This document shows, piece by piece, positions 8,527 to 19,016 of a stretch of DNA of 64,000 bases (position 1 is its first letter; every line of letters begins with the position of its first letter). The notes beneath the pieces were generated by a model. That model was not told the DNA's origin. It saw only the letters and a list, made by a program, of their open reading frames with translations, and did no database searches. Source of the DNA: Nansenia antarctica (lineage: Eukaryota > Chordata > Actinopteri > Argentiniformes > Microstomatidae); the NCBI GenBank assembly GCA_963989245.1, contig OZ022340.1:51053351-51117350 (forward strand), given 5' to 3'. Position numbers and translations under genes: made by a program.

Positions 8527-11500
8527 CAGAGGTCGGCAATAGGCGGCCCGTGGGCCATTGCTGGCCCGTCACCAATAATATTTGGCCCAGCAGATTATTT
8601 TGAGAATCCACTTTTTTCCCCGTTCTTTTTCTTTTTTCTTTTTTTACAATATCGGACCGACATTCCCACATATAGCGGCTATACTGTCCGAATATAGAAT
8701 CTACCACCACCTAAAGAATGCTTATTGTACTTTTATTGAGTGAATGACACAGGGACATACAATCAGGCAGCGAGGTGCACCGAAGCGCACTGACGCCGAA
8801 CCCCTCATAGTGAATCAATAAAAGTGGACAATGCTTGGTGCTGAAATAGCCGACATGCGGTGTGTGGTTTGAAAAAAACCAGCTCAGTAAATCTTCAAAC
8901 GTAATGTTTACTTATATGTGACTGCAACACACATATGAACAGTAACAAAGGAAATATTCAGTTTAATTTTCTGAAAAACATTAACAAAATCGGCGCAAAA
9001 AAAGCAGAATCCGCTTGATCTTGGAGGGCGAGGGGTGGTGGTGCATAGGCCTATGCTCCTGTAACGACAGAGCAAACACACTATTAGGGATAATAATTAC
9101 AATGAGCCATTCATTCAAAATATACAAAATACAATTAGGTTATTAAATACAACAACGACAGGCTTGGTACTCACTTAATGTGAAAAGTGGCATCTCCCAT
9201 CGGTCACTATTTGCTTGATATCTGGTGATATGGACGTCACTTTAATCCGCAGGCAGTTCTCAAGGTTTTTATGCGTCAATCGATTCCTCTCGTGCGTCTT
9301 TATCGCATTCATTGATGAAAAGGACGACTCGCATGTATAGGTGGAGGGGAACATTGTGAGCACATAAAAGGTGAGTCTCTTGATCATGCTATATTCCTCT
9401 GAGCATGCCACCCAAAAGGCACTCACAGACTCCGCACTTCTGAGCCCATCGCTGACCAGGGAGCTTGTTTGGAAATCAATTAGCTCCATTTCTAATGCAG
9501 CCTCGTCTAAGGAGGGGATCATTTTTTTCGCCTGGGAGGAGAAGTCTCCACTTGGTCTGACTGTGAGAGGGTCGCGTACAAAGGCAATGATGTCTTTTGG
9601 GATGGAGTAGTCCTCAAACCTTGAAGTGAAGTTGGCCCGTAGCTGCTTGATGAAGTCCACCATCAGCTCTGTCACTTGTCCCGGTGCCTGTGATTTTAGT
9701 GTACTGAAATGTAGGAGCCTCCCAGTGGATATATCTGACTCGAGCAACTCCAGCTTCCTCGTAAATGATTCAAGCTTTTCAACCATGTCAACTATGGTTT
9801 TGCCTCTCCCCTGTAGCTGCAGGTTAAGCTGGTTTAGGTGGCCAAATATATCCGCTAAAAATGCTACTTTGGACATGAACTTTTCGTCTCCCAGAAGGGC
9901 AAGGTGGTCAGCTGCTGCCCTAATCTTGCTCAATCTAAGAAACGCCTTTACCTCATCCAGTAGCGCACAAAAGCGATCCAACGCTTTCCCTTTGCTCAAC
10001 CAGCGCACGTCATTGTGTAACAGCAGGTCATCGTGGGTGGCCTCTTCTGACTCAGCCACAAGTTGTCGGAAAAGCCGATGCTGGGTGCTTGATGTACCCC
10101 TGATAAAATTAATGACACGCATCACTTTATCCATGACTTCCTTTAGCTCGCCACTGAGTCTGGCGCAAAGGACACTCTGGTGGATAAGACAGTGCAGTCC
10201 ATGCACTTGGGGTGCGTGCTCCTTCACCCTGCTTACCAGACCTCTGTGCTTTCCCACCATAGCAGGAGCCCCGTCTGTCACGATTAGGTTAACTTTCTCA
10301 AATGACAATGAATGCAGCCTAAACAACTCTTCCAGTTTCGTAAATATAACGTCCCCAGTGGTGTGCCCTTCTAATGCAATAAGAGACAGCAGCTCTTCCC
10401 TGAAATCCTTTCCATCAAAATATCTAGCATAGACGCACAACTGGGCTACATCTGTAACGTCAGTGCTCTCGTCAACGGCTATGGAAAAGTAATTGGCTTG
10501 ACTGAGACCCTCGATAATTACTCCCTGCACAGCGTCGGACAATGCCTCTATGCGGCGGGTAGCGGACCTCGCAGAGAGGGACACCTGTTTCACTGACGCA
10601 ATGACACCATCCATCGACTTGTCGGTGGCCAGTTCCTCCAAAACTGCCACCATCACCTCCTTGAAAACCTCTGCGTCAGTGAATGGCCTGTTGTTCTTTG
10701 CGAGCACCCACGACGCCTTTAGGGACGCAGTTGTCACTTTCTGTTGAGGTGTGAGGCCTCGCACCAAGGTCCTGCTGCTGTGCCCATAACTTGCTGTCAG
10801 TGCTTCAATCTTGCGCTGTCGTGCCTCTGTCTTGGGTGGAAAGGCCACTTTGAAGGTGCCATGCTTCGTCTCGTGGTGCCGCTTAATATTATAGTCTTTG
10901 CAAGCAGCCACAACTTCATTACAGATAAGACACATCGGCTTTGCATTAATGAAACCAGGTAGGATGAACACATAGTTCTCTGTCCATTCCGCTTTAAATG
11001 CCCTGTTTTCACCGTCAACCTTCCTCTTTAGACCTTTGGATGACATTTTTCTTTTTCTTTTGCTAGCTAGCAGGTTAAATGTGTAGCTAACGTCTCACTC
11101 AAGTAGGGTACTATATCGCCAATCCAATAATAATGTGACGTTGTACGTCTGGGAGGAGCTACATCGCCAGTCCACACATTTATTATTCAAAAATATGGAA
11201 AGGGAAAAAAAACTCCTCGTTTACAGTTAAGTTTATTACGCCACCTATACAGCTTGTTTACAGTTATCTTGCTCAATTCTCTGCATCTCCCACAAATGCA
11301 TGTCTTATAAGGCGGTCCGTCGCGGAGTTCCAGTAACATTTGTGACGATCGGATGATCAAAATTACTTTTCTTTTGAAACGGAACTACGTTTAAATTTGA
11401 GAATCACAACACAAACTCGCTAGTCAAGCCAGAATAGCAACGCAATGGATTGGGTGAGTAATCCCCACTGCTACCTAGTTAACTAGAACACTACTTTACA

Positions 11501-11732
11501 TTGTTAGCAGGCTCACACAACAAGCTGTGTTAGTTGACTAGCAATGTGTCATTGATTTACAACAACGCGGAAATGTATTCACATTTTTCGAAAGAAAGGT
11601 CAAAGCATTCGAACGTGTCACATTTCATTTTTTAACAATCAATTACTTAAATTAGGCTTTGATTATGTTTTGGCACGCCATCTGGTGGCTAAAAAAAAAT
11701 GGCCTGAGGCCAAACCTAATTGCCGACCCCTG
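8527..11732 (-). mobile_element. complete hAT transposon (3206 bp, 8-bp TSD)
   Basis: The left end begins cagaggtcggcaatagg. The right end, reverse-complemented, begins caggggtcggcaattagg, giving imperfect inverted repeats of about 17 bp. Both ends are flanked by the perfect 8-mer acctaggg (8519-8526 and 11733-11740), the hAT duplication length. A full transposase lies on the minus strand with about 650 bp of noncoding DNA on each side. Intact ends, an intact target duplication and an open frame make this the only DNA transposon in the window that looks structurally complete. Confidence 0.93.
9175..11046 (-). CDS. hAT transposase, 623 aa, intact
   Basis: It opens with MSSKGLKRKV and has a BED-like zinc finger (C39, C42, H57/H58, H62). 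The hAT RNase-H-like core follows: D192 in VDESTDVTD, D258 in TDGAPAMVGK, and the conserved C-x2-H at C286/H289. A helical insertion domain follows, then a C-terminal dimerisation region with ESSFSSMNAIKTHERNRLTH. It belongs to the branch related to domesticated FAM200/ZBED5/GTF2IRD2-type proteins (a family-level judgement). Length and domain order are normal for an active hAT. It could be a domesticated gene, but terminal repeats and the target duplication around it argue for a mobile copy. Confidence 0.92.
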   Translation of the reverse strand: MSSKGLKRKVDGENRAFKAEWTENYVFILPGFINAKPMCLICNEVVAACKDYNIKRHHETKHGTFKVAFPPKTEARQRKIEALTASYGHSSRTLVRGLTPQQKVTTASLKASWVLAKNNRPFTDAEVFKEVMVAVLEELATDKSMDGVIASVKQVSLSARSATRRIEALSDAVQGVIIEGLSQANYFSIAVDESTDVTDVAQLCVYARYFDGKDFREELLSLIALEGHTTGDVIFTKLEELFRLHSLSFEKVNLIVTDGAPAMVGKHRGLVSRVKEHAPQVHGLHCLIHQSVLCARLSGELKEVMDKVMRVINFIRGTSSTQHRLFRQLVAESEEATHDDLLLHNDVRWLSKGKALDRFCALLDEVKAFLRLSKIRAAADHLALLGDEKFMSKVAFLADIFGHLNQLNLQLQGRGKTIVDMVEKLESFTRKLELLESDISTGRLLHFSTLKSQAPGQVTELMVDFIKQLRANFTSRFEDYSIPKDIIAFVRDPLTVRPSGDFSSQAKKMIPSLDEAALEMELIDFQTSSLVSDGLRSAESVSAFWVACSEEYSMIKRLTFYVLTMFPSTYTCESSFSSMNAIKTHERNRLTHKNLENCLRIKVTSISPDIKQIVTDGRCHFSH

Positions 11733-11740
11733 ACCTAGGG

Positions 11741-13189
11741 GTTCAGAGCCAGCCTATAAGGGAAGAGTTTGGAAGTGGTTGTGAGGTGAGGAGTATTTGT
11801 ATTGTATATGTATTTGGTTATGTATTTGGTAAATGTCTGTTAATACATGTAACCTCAACTCAAAATCTGATTTGACTCTGTTTAAATATAGGCTTACCTG
11901 AGGTGTTTTGAAGATAGGCCTGAGGTGTTTTGAAGTGCTTGCGAGGTGAGGAGTTTGTTATTTGTTTGGTGAATGTTTGCTTATTTCTGTATTGTATGTC
12001 TGGAGATGAGGGTTTAGGAAGGCCTAATCACCACTTTGCACTTAGTATTCTAGGCTGTATCGGCGTGTGGCAGCACGGAGCACAGACACTGTTTTTCCTC
12101 CATAGTTTTAGCCTGTTGTTATTTTATAATGTTTATACTTGAGCTGTACCTCTGTGTCTCAGATAGGAGAAATTGAGCCCTGTGATAACGTGCCACTGAA
12201 GCAGTCTTTTGTTTATGGTCCACTTTGATTGTAGTGTTGTGATTTGGTGCACTTTTACCATTGCTGTGATGATTTATATTTGTTAGATGAGTTTTGGTTG
12301 ACCTGACGTGTGATAGTGGCGTGTATTGCTTGGCACTCTGTGCCCATATTCTGCGCATGACGCAATATTACAGTGGCATCTTTGTCCTACCTTTAATCAC
12401 ATTAATTTGGCTCATTTTATATGCCTTTGCAATTTGTATAAAAATAAAGAACATTTGTGATTTACAGAAGCCTCTGTGTACCCTCTTCCTTCATTGGAAA
12501 CTCTGTGTGGGAACTAGTTAGTGTGTATTTGGAGTGTACACCAGTTGGAGGGTTTCTCCCCTTTAAAGAGAATGGCGTTGTCACCCATCTAACCATTAAG
12601 GTTACACATGTAAGGATACACATCTGAATGACATTTCGGCATGTGTGGGACATGGCTGTTTGACAATTGGAGCAGATATAAATGGTCAACATGTCATAAC
12701 AGGGCCAACAGTTTTGGGACGTGCTCGTGGAACAGGGAAAGAGTGCAAAACAAGGCTATATTGTGGGAACTGGACAGACTTGTGCTTATGTGAACAATCA
12801 AATATTTATTGCTTGTGTACATGAACAGGCAACGTTTTTTTAATGTATATCTATCTGGCTAGCCTATGTGTTGCAATTATGAATCTATGACTATCTCTGT
12901 ATGTTCTGTGTCTATCTATCAATATCTACCAATCTCCTGTCTATTTCTATCTCTATCTCTGTCAATAAATGTATTCTGTCTAGCGTACGTATGTCTCCAC
13001 TCTCTCACAACCCTCGAATATGAGAGAGTTCCACGTCATTTTATGCAGTACGAAACTTGGAACACTGCCTCGTCTGCGGAATGATTGACACACCGGTCAG
13101 AGGTGCTCGTGTGACGTACGAAGCTTCGTTCGAGTAGTCACGTGGTTTTTGCCAATTTGACACAAGCATCGATACATTTGTATCTATTA
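11741..13189. other. intergenic, old repeat debris, no gene seen
   Basis: I see no credible coding exon. An imperfect direct repeat is present: a segment near 11768-11805 (agtggttgtgaggtgaggag) recurs near 11929-11965 (agtgcttgcgaggtgaggag). A hAT remnant occupies about 12600-12840. Short open frames here have no recognisable domains. Confidence 0.5.
12600..12840. mobile_element. hAT remnant, inverted copy of 47215-47430
   Basis: The sequence around 12640-12830 (tgtgggacatggctgtttgac ... cttgtgtacatgaacaggc) is the reverse complement of 47215-47430 with modest divergence. In the 47-kb copy this lies 3' of decayed hAT transposase exons, so I infer the noncoding 3' part of the same family. Confidence 0.62.
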
Positions 13190-13197
13190 CTCTATCT

Positions 13198-14934
13198 CAT
13201 CGTTTCTCAACGGGGGAGGTACCGCCCCCCAGGGGGCGTTCAGACAACATCGGGGGGCGCTGGAACAAATATTTTTAAAAGGGGGGCGTTGAGGTGTTCT
13301 TGGGGGGCGTTCACGCATAAAGTATTTTTCTCATGAAAAACAGCTGTCAGCAGTGTTATTACGAACTAAATGCACGAACGGTCAGTTCGCTCGGACAAAC
13401 CGTCTTTTCAGTCAGAGCACCCATCTCTGAGTGCTCTGAACTTGGCCGGGCTCTGTGACGCAGACACATGTAGCGCAGCGCCCCCAAAAAATAAAAGTGA
13501 GTGTCATCAAGAAGATGGAGAAGCTAAAAACTCAGCTAGCAAAGGCAGAGCTTTTGATAGTTTCCAATGTGTCTGGGTAAGCTGCATTGTAGAAGAATCT
13601 TGACAGTTCATGTACAGTGCAGAAATTGCCATACTATGCTAGGCTACGATAGAAAGAACCCCGGTTCATCCCATCTGTAACGTCATGTTGACTATGGATG
13701 CACCATAGCTAATGCTAGCACAAGCCAACTTTCAATGCCCAACTTCTATGAGTGTTTTCCTTGTAGGCTATGCTTGAGTGACATATGTTTCAGTTTGTGG
13801 GCTCATTGTAATTGTTGGCTATAAGCAAAACATTTCTTATTTTAGTTGTGATACTCAGTCCATGTCCCCGCCAGTGACGTGCCAAATACTCACTCCCCGC
13901 GTATACACACTACCCTCTGCGCCTATGCGTTCGCTTCCTTTCAATACAGCTTATTTAATTTAGTTAAAATTAGTGCTAATGCCTAATACCATACCACCAT
14001 ACCAGCACATCACATCTCAAAAAAGCGATCGTATTGTAACCAGTCCGGAAAGCTCTCTGTCGCTTACCAATAATCGAACCTAGAGAAATCAGCTACGAAT
14101 GTCCCCTCCCCTCGCAGGTTCATTACAGTATATTACATAAATGTATTACTGTTAAGTGTTGTTGTGGATGTTATCCCTAGTGCCATTCTGAGGTTAGCAT
14201 TGCGATGTGTTCGTCTTAACGTTTACAAACTAAAATATACGATCGCTTTTTTGTGATATGTTGCTCCTCTTGTGATGTCCTGGAAACGAACACATAAGCA
14301 CTCCGAACAGCTGTCAGCGTCTTTTGTTGCTATAGGAAACCACTACTCTGCTTGCGATTGATCAGCTGTCAGCAGTGTTATTACGGGTACGTTCGTAAAT
14401 GCACGAACGGTCAGTTTGCTCGGGCAAAACCGTGTTTTCAGTCAGAGCACCCATCCCTGAGCGCTCCCGGAGCGCAGAGCTCTGAACTTTGGAACTTTGT
14501 TATGTTTTGATATGAGAAATTCGAACTAAGTGGTCAGTTTATGAAAATAATACCATAGAATACTAAATAAAATATTTAAATAATAGCCCCCTAGCGTTTG
14601 GCGCCATATTGTGACACCACCCCCCCCAAAGTCCAATCAAAAATGAATAAATATTAGCATCATAAAACAGCAATTTGGCGAAATGCAACACCAGCACACT
14701 TAAAAAACAAACAATGTTAGTTGTAATGTACAGTTTTGTAGCCTGCTGTTTGTTCTGCACCGGACATGTGTGAAATTGCTGCTGTGTTATTGTTGTTCTG
14801 TGATATAACACAGAATATTAGTCAACATTAATATTCAGGGAAGAAAATAAGCCTACTTTTTTTTGATGGGGGGCGGTAAGAGACCTGGATAATGGACAGG
14901 GGGGCGCTGGCCCAAAAAAGGTTGAGAACCACTG
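13198..14934. mobile_element. non-autonomous hAT (1737 bp, 8-bp TSD)
   Basis: The left end is catcgtttctcaacg. The right end, reverse-complemented, is cagtggttctcaacc, a hAT-Charlie/SPIN-like terminus. The perfect 8-mer ctctatct flanks both sides (13190-13197 and 14935-14942). Both ends carry G-rich ggggggcg runs. No transposase is present. Inside, a segment of about 110 bp starting cagctgtcagcagtgttatt occurs at 13341 and again at 14361, with a smaller inverted-repeat element between the two copies. Confidence 0.88.
14009..14260. repeat. MITE-like inverted repeat inside the hAT
   Basis: Bases 14009-14034 (ending aaaaaagcgatcgtat) are the reverse complement of 14236-14260 (beginning atacgatcgctttttt) with about two mismatches. 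This gives roughly 24-bp arms around 200 bp. I did not find a convincing target duplication. It may be a small non-autonomous DNA transposon. Confidence 0.6.
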
Positions 14935-14942
14935 CTCTATCT

Positions 14943-15619
14943 GATACATGTACCGGTATCAACGCACATTGTGTCGGAAGATCGACGCTGTGTCGTGACT
15001 ACTGCGTCGAGCGTAACGTCACTATTTTCCGCGTTTCTCTCTGTCTGCATTCTATGAGACGGAGAGAGGTACGTGTCTACAGCAGTGCAATGTAAACTTG
15101 TAATATACTTGTCATAACTTTAATTTGAGTGCACATGAGAAGTTGTACATGCATTTAAGAATGAGTGCACATACATTCTGTCATGTTGTATCGAAAACAT
15201 AGGTGTTATGAGCGTTTTAGAGACTTTAATTGAGCTAACCTCGTGGTTCATTTTTCTGTATGATAGCGCGCATCACTGTTCTCCGCGTCAGTTAGCTGAA
15301 ATGCTTCAGTTGTCCTTTTTTGTGCTAGGTTGACTCGTGCTGAGAAGACACCTACATGTTTTGACGTTTCATTACAGCATTATTTTTGTGTGCATTGTAC
15401 AGATTAAAAGTGCCTAAAGTACACATCAGCGTCCTGTCATCGGGCACATTCAGTGGGCCCAGATCAGGACTTGAAATTCTAGTCCTCAGCTTTTCCCCCT
15501 CCCGAACAAACGATGGTGGGTGTCGGCGCACGTCATGGTTGTTGATCGGTTGGCATTATTTTTTGGGCCGCTACCCACACGTTTAGCAACCTTTTAGGTG
15601 ATTCTCAAAGTTATAGTAG

Positions 15620-15665
<46 letters not shown>

Positions 15666-16005
15666 TAATAAGTATAGTTATTCTGTCATGACTCATGACT
15701 GAAGTCAGTGTGATAATGACGTCAGCTGTCTGTCTCATTAACACCTGCACGTTGCTGATTCAAGACTGAGGACTGTTTCATAACATTTCGAAAATCTTAT
15801 TTGAACATACTGTTTCATGAATAATAATAATAATCTTATTTGAACGTGCACAAACCCTCATGGACAACCGTGTCTGAATAGAGGCTGGTAAAGATTATAT
15901 TATTATATTATATTCTGCAAGCTGCAACTGTCGTGCAACAATGTTGATAAGACAGATGTACCATGGTTGCTAACTAGCTAGCTAGCAATGAAGTCAATGT
16001 CAATG
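14943..16005. other. intergenic, (TA)n tract, no gene seen
   Basis: There is no recognisable exon on either strand. It contains a pure (TA)n run at about 15622-15661 and an A/T-rich stretch near 15820-15920. The region 14943-15010 resembles hAT-end sequence around the insertion site of the previous element. Confidence 0.5.
15622..15661. repeat. (TA)n microsatellite
   Basis: About 20 uninterrupted TA units. Confidence 0.95.
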
Positions 16006-16680
16006 CTGGGTTAGGGTTAGTTAACCTAGGTTAGGTTGGTTAGGGTTAGTTAACCTAGGTTAGGTTGGTTAGGGTTAGTTAACCTAGGTTAGGTTGGTTA
16101 GGGTTAGTTAACCTAGGTTAGGTTGGTTAGGGTTAGTTAACCTAGGTTAGGTTGGTTAGGGTTAGTTAACCTAGGTTAGGTTGGTTAGGGTTAGTTAACC
16201 TAGGTTAGGTTGGTTAGGGTTAGTTAACCTAGGTTAGGTTGGTTAGGGTTAGTTAACCTAGGTTAGGTTGGTTAGGGTTAGTTAACCTAGGTTAGGTTGG
16301 TTAGGGTTGGTTAACCTAGGTTAGGTTGGTTAGGGTTAGTTAACCTAGGTTAGGTTGGTTAGGGTTAGTTAACCTAGGTTAGGTTGGTTAGGGTTAGTTA
16401 ACCTAGGTTAGGTTGGTTAGGGTTAGTTAACCTAGGTTAGGTTGGTTAGGGTTAGTTAACCTAGGTTAGGTTGGTTAGGGTTAGTTAACCTAGGTTAGGT
16501 TGGTTAGGGTTAGTTAACCTAGGTTAGGTTGGTTAGGGTTGGTTAACCTAGGTTAGGTTGGTTAGGGTTAGTTAACCTAGGTTAGGTTGGTTAGGGTTAG
16601 TTAACCTAGGTTAGGTTGGTTAGGGTTAGTTAACCTAGGTTAGGTTGGTTAGGGTTAGTTAACCTAGGTTAGTTAGGGTT
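16006..16680. repeat. 29-bp telomere-like minisatellite, about 22 copies
   Basis: A 29-bp unit repeats head to tail from about 16010 to 16670. Each unit contains TTAGGG, the 10-bp palindrome AACCTAGGTT, and four GG tracts in GGTTAGGTTGGTTAGG. Units are nearly identical. Two carry the variant ggttggttaacc instead of ggttagttaacc, exactly 232 bp (8 units) apart (16301 and 16533). The array ends about 400 bp before the tdrd5 start codon. Confidence 0.95.
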
Positions 16681-17075
16681 ACGGTTATAAGGTTACTCGC
16701 TGAAGTGTGAGAACAGCGACTTAAAAACCACTGCCAATACGTGCCTTTATTTGACTTCTCTCTCGTGAATCGACTTGGCTGAACTGTTATTCAAGTAGTG
16801 AGTAAGTTGCTTTGCATCCATAGAAGACACTATTGGCCAACAAAATGGATAGATAACTTTCTTCTCTAAATTGCTTTGCAGATTCGAGTTGACTTGATTG
16901 GACTTAAAAAAGAATACCTTAAAAAAGAAAAGAAAAGAACAGGTCGTGAGTAACTAGCAGCCTAAGAAACATGGGTTTAATTTGATTGTCACTATAACAT
17001 TTTGAAATGTTGTTAGGTTTGTACTAAAGTATCTGTTCTCCTCATCTCTCCTTGGTCTGACAGTTGACAGGCAGG

Positions 17076-17304
17076 ATGACCCAAGACCAGAAGGTCTCGA
17101 GGCTGAAGAAGGATGTGCGCTCCCTGCTCATATCAAGCAAGCTAGGCCTGTCCCTGGACCAACTGAAACAGGACTACATCAACATGATGGGCCACCCTCT
17201 GCCTCTGAAGGCCCTGGGCTTCAGCAATGTGCTGGACATGATGATGGCGATGCCTGACGTGGTGAACGTGAGGTATTTGAGAGACGGCAGCTTGGTGTTG
17301 AAAG
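17076..17304 (+). CDS. tdrd5: tdrd5 exon 1: LOTUS domain
   Basis: It encodes MTQDQKVSRLKKDVRSLLIS and the rest of a complete winged-helix LOTUS fold, including LPLKALGFSNVLDMM and MPDVVNVRYL. The donor is AAAG|GTAAGC, leaving one base for the next codon. LOTUS domains bind Vasa-type helicases and/or RNA (family knowledge). Confidence 0.92.
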
Positions 17305-18979
17305 GTAAGCCCAGTCTTATACTTTGACCTGCACAGAGCACATGTATGAAATGAAAATCAATGACTTCATTCCATCCAATCCCTTTGCTTCTCTTTTTCC
17401 TCCCATCCCTTGGTCCCTCTGCAGCGGTTGTGGACGACAGCACCAGAGGCATTGGGAAGCTGGTGGCCAGGCAGCGCAACCCCAAGCGCCACAGAAAGCC
17501 GTCCTCCATGGCGCCGCCCCGGCGGGCCCCCACGCCCCCGGCCCTGCCTGCTCAGCTCCGGGCCCAGCTCGGCCAGCTGCTCACCCAGGGGCCTGTTGGC
17601 CTGTCAGAGCTGGAGGCTGCCCTAGAGCCACCTCCACCACAGCAGAACCCCTCAACAGACACAGCTGTGAGGCCGGTAGGAGACACAGGTGGGTTGATGC
17701 TGCAGTGGATATAGTATAGTGTAGTATAGTATATATATAGTGTAGTGTAGTATAGTATGTATATAGTATAGTATAGTATAGTGCAGATATATCTGTGTAG
17801 ACAGATAAGATGGTATGTTTTCTGTTCAACATTGGTTTTTCTTCACATTTCTTAAAACATCTCTCAATGTATCCGTTTCAAGCACCTGATGTGAAAGCAG
17901 GAATACATTATCAATATTGCAATTGTTTAGCACTTGTGTCCATACTGCTCATTCAGTGTCCCTGTTTTCTACCGTTAACTATACATGGCCATGAGGGTGT
18001 GGTGTTTTAGTGGATGGTGAGTTGGATTGGTGATCAGAAGGTCATGAGTTCAAATCCCACCTGGGAACACCACCACTAGTAGGCCCTTGAGTAAGACCTG
18101 GGAACACCACCACTAGTAGGCCCTTGAGTAAGACCTGGGAACACCACCACTAGTAGGCCCTTGAGTAAGGCACTTAGCCCTAATTTACTGTGTCTCTATA
18201 ATCTGTAATTGTAAGTCGCTTTGGATAAAAGCGTCTGCTAAATAGTTAAAAAGTAAAATGCATCCTATCGATTCTGTTCAGCTAATCCCACTGCATTCCC
18301 ACTCTGCCTCCAATGACACAGACTTGAAGTCAGAGACAGACCTCCGCTTCACCACCAAGACCTTCCAACAGGTGAGAGAAGAGACCCATCTGACTCTAAG
18401 ATGGACTTCTTCTGGTCTAAGAAGACATGGGCAGCTGGTATGTCTGACTCAGGTCTAAGAAGACATGGGCAGCTGGTATGTCCTACTTGCCCTTTTGTTC
18501 AAGGTGTAATCCATAGCTTCTATGCCCCCTGCAGAAGCTGGACAAATTCATAGACAATTGAGGCTGAAACCAAAATGCATTCACAAGAATAGATGTGATC
18601 ACCTGTCTGTCTGATCACCTGTATGTCTGATCACCTGTATGTCTGATCACCTGTCTGTCTGATCACCTGTATGTCTGATCACCTGTATGTCTGATCACCT
18701 GTCTGTCTGTGATCACCTGTATGTCTGATCACCTGTCTGTCTGATCACCTGTCTGTCTGATCACCTGTATGTCTGATCACCTGTCTGTCTGATCACCTGT
18801 CTGTCTGATCACCTGTCTGTCTGATCACCTGTATGTCTGTGATCACCTGTATGTCTGATCACCTGTCTGTCTGATCACCTGTATGTCTGATCACCTGTAC
18901 ATCTTCTTTAGAGATTGTAAATCTTAGAGAACCTTCATTCAGTCCTCAAAGCCTCTTTGTGGTGACACAAGTAAAAACA

Positions 18980-19016
<37 letters not shown>

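Noticed and set aside
9371..10962. Plus-strand frame of 268 codons and neighbours
   Set aside because: Serine-rich antisense shadow of the hAT transposase.
16006..16680. Chromosome end or true interstitial telomere
   Set aside because: TTAGGG occurs once per 29-bp unit, not in tandem; unique genes lie on the side facing away.
16006..16680. CRISPR array
   Set aside because: Units are contiguous without unique spacers, and the genome is eukaryotic.
17064..17075. Upstream TTG as tdrd5 start
   Set aside because: Non-ATG start in a vertebrate gene with a good ATG 12 bases on, right before the LOTUS domain.
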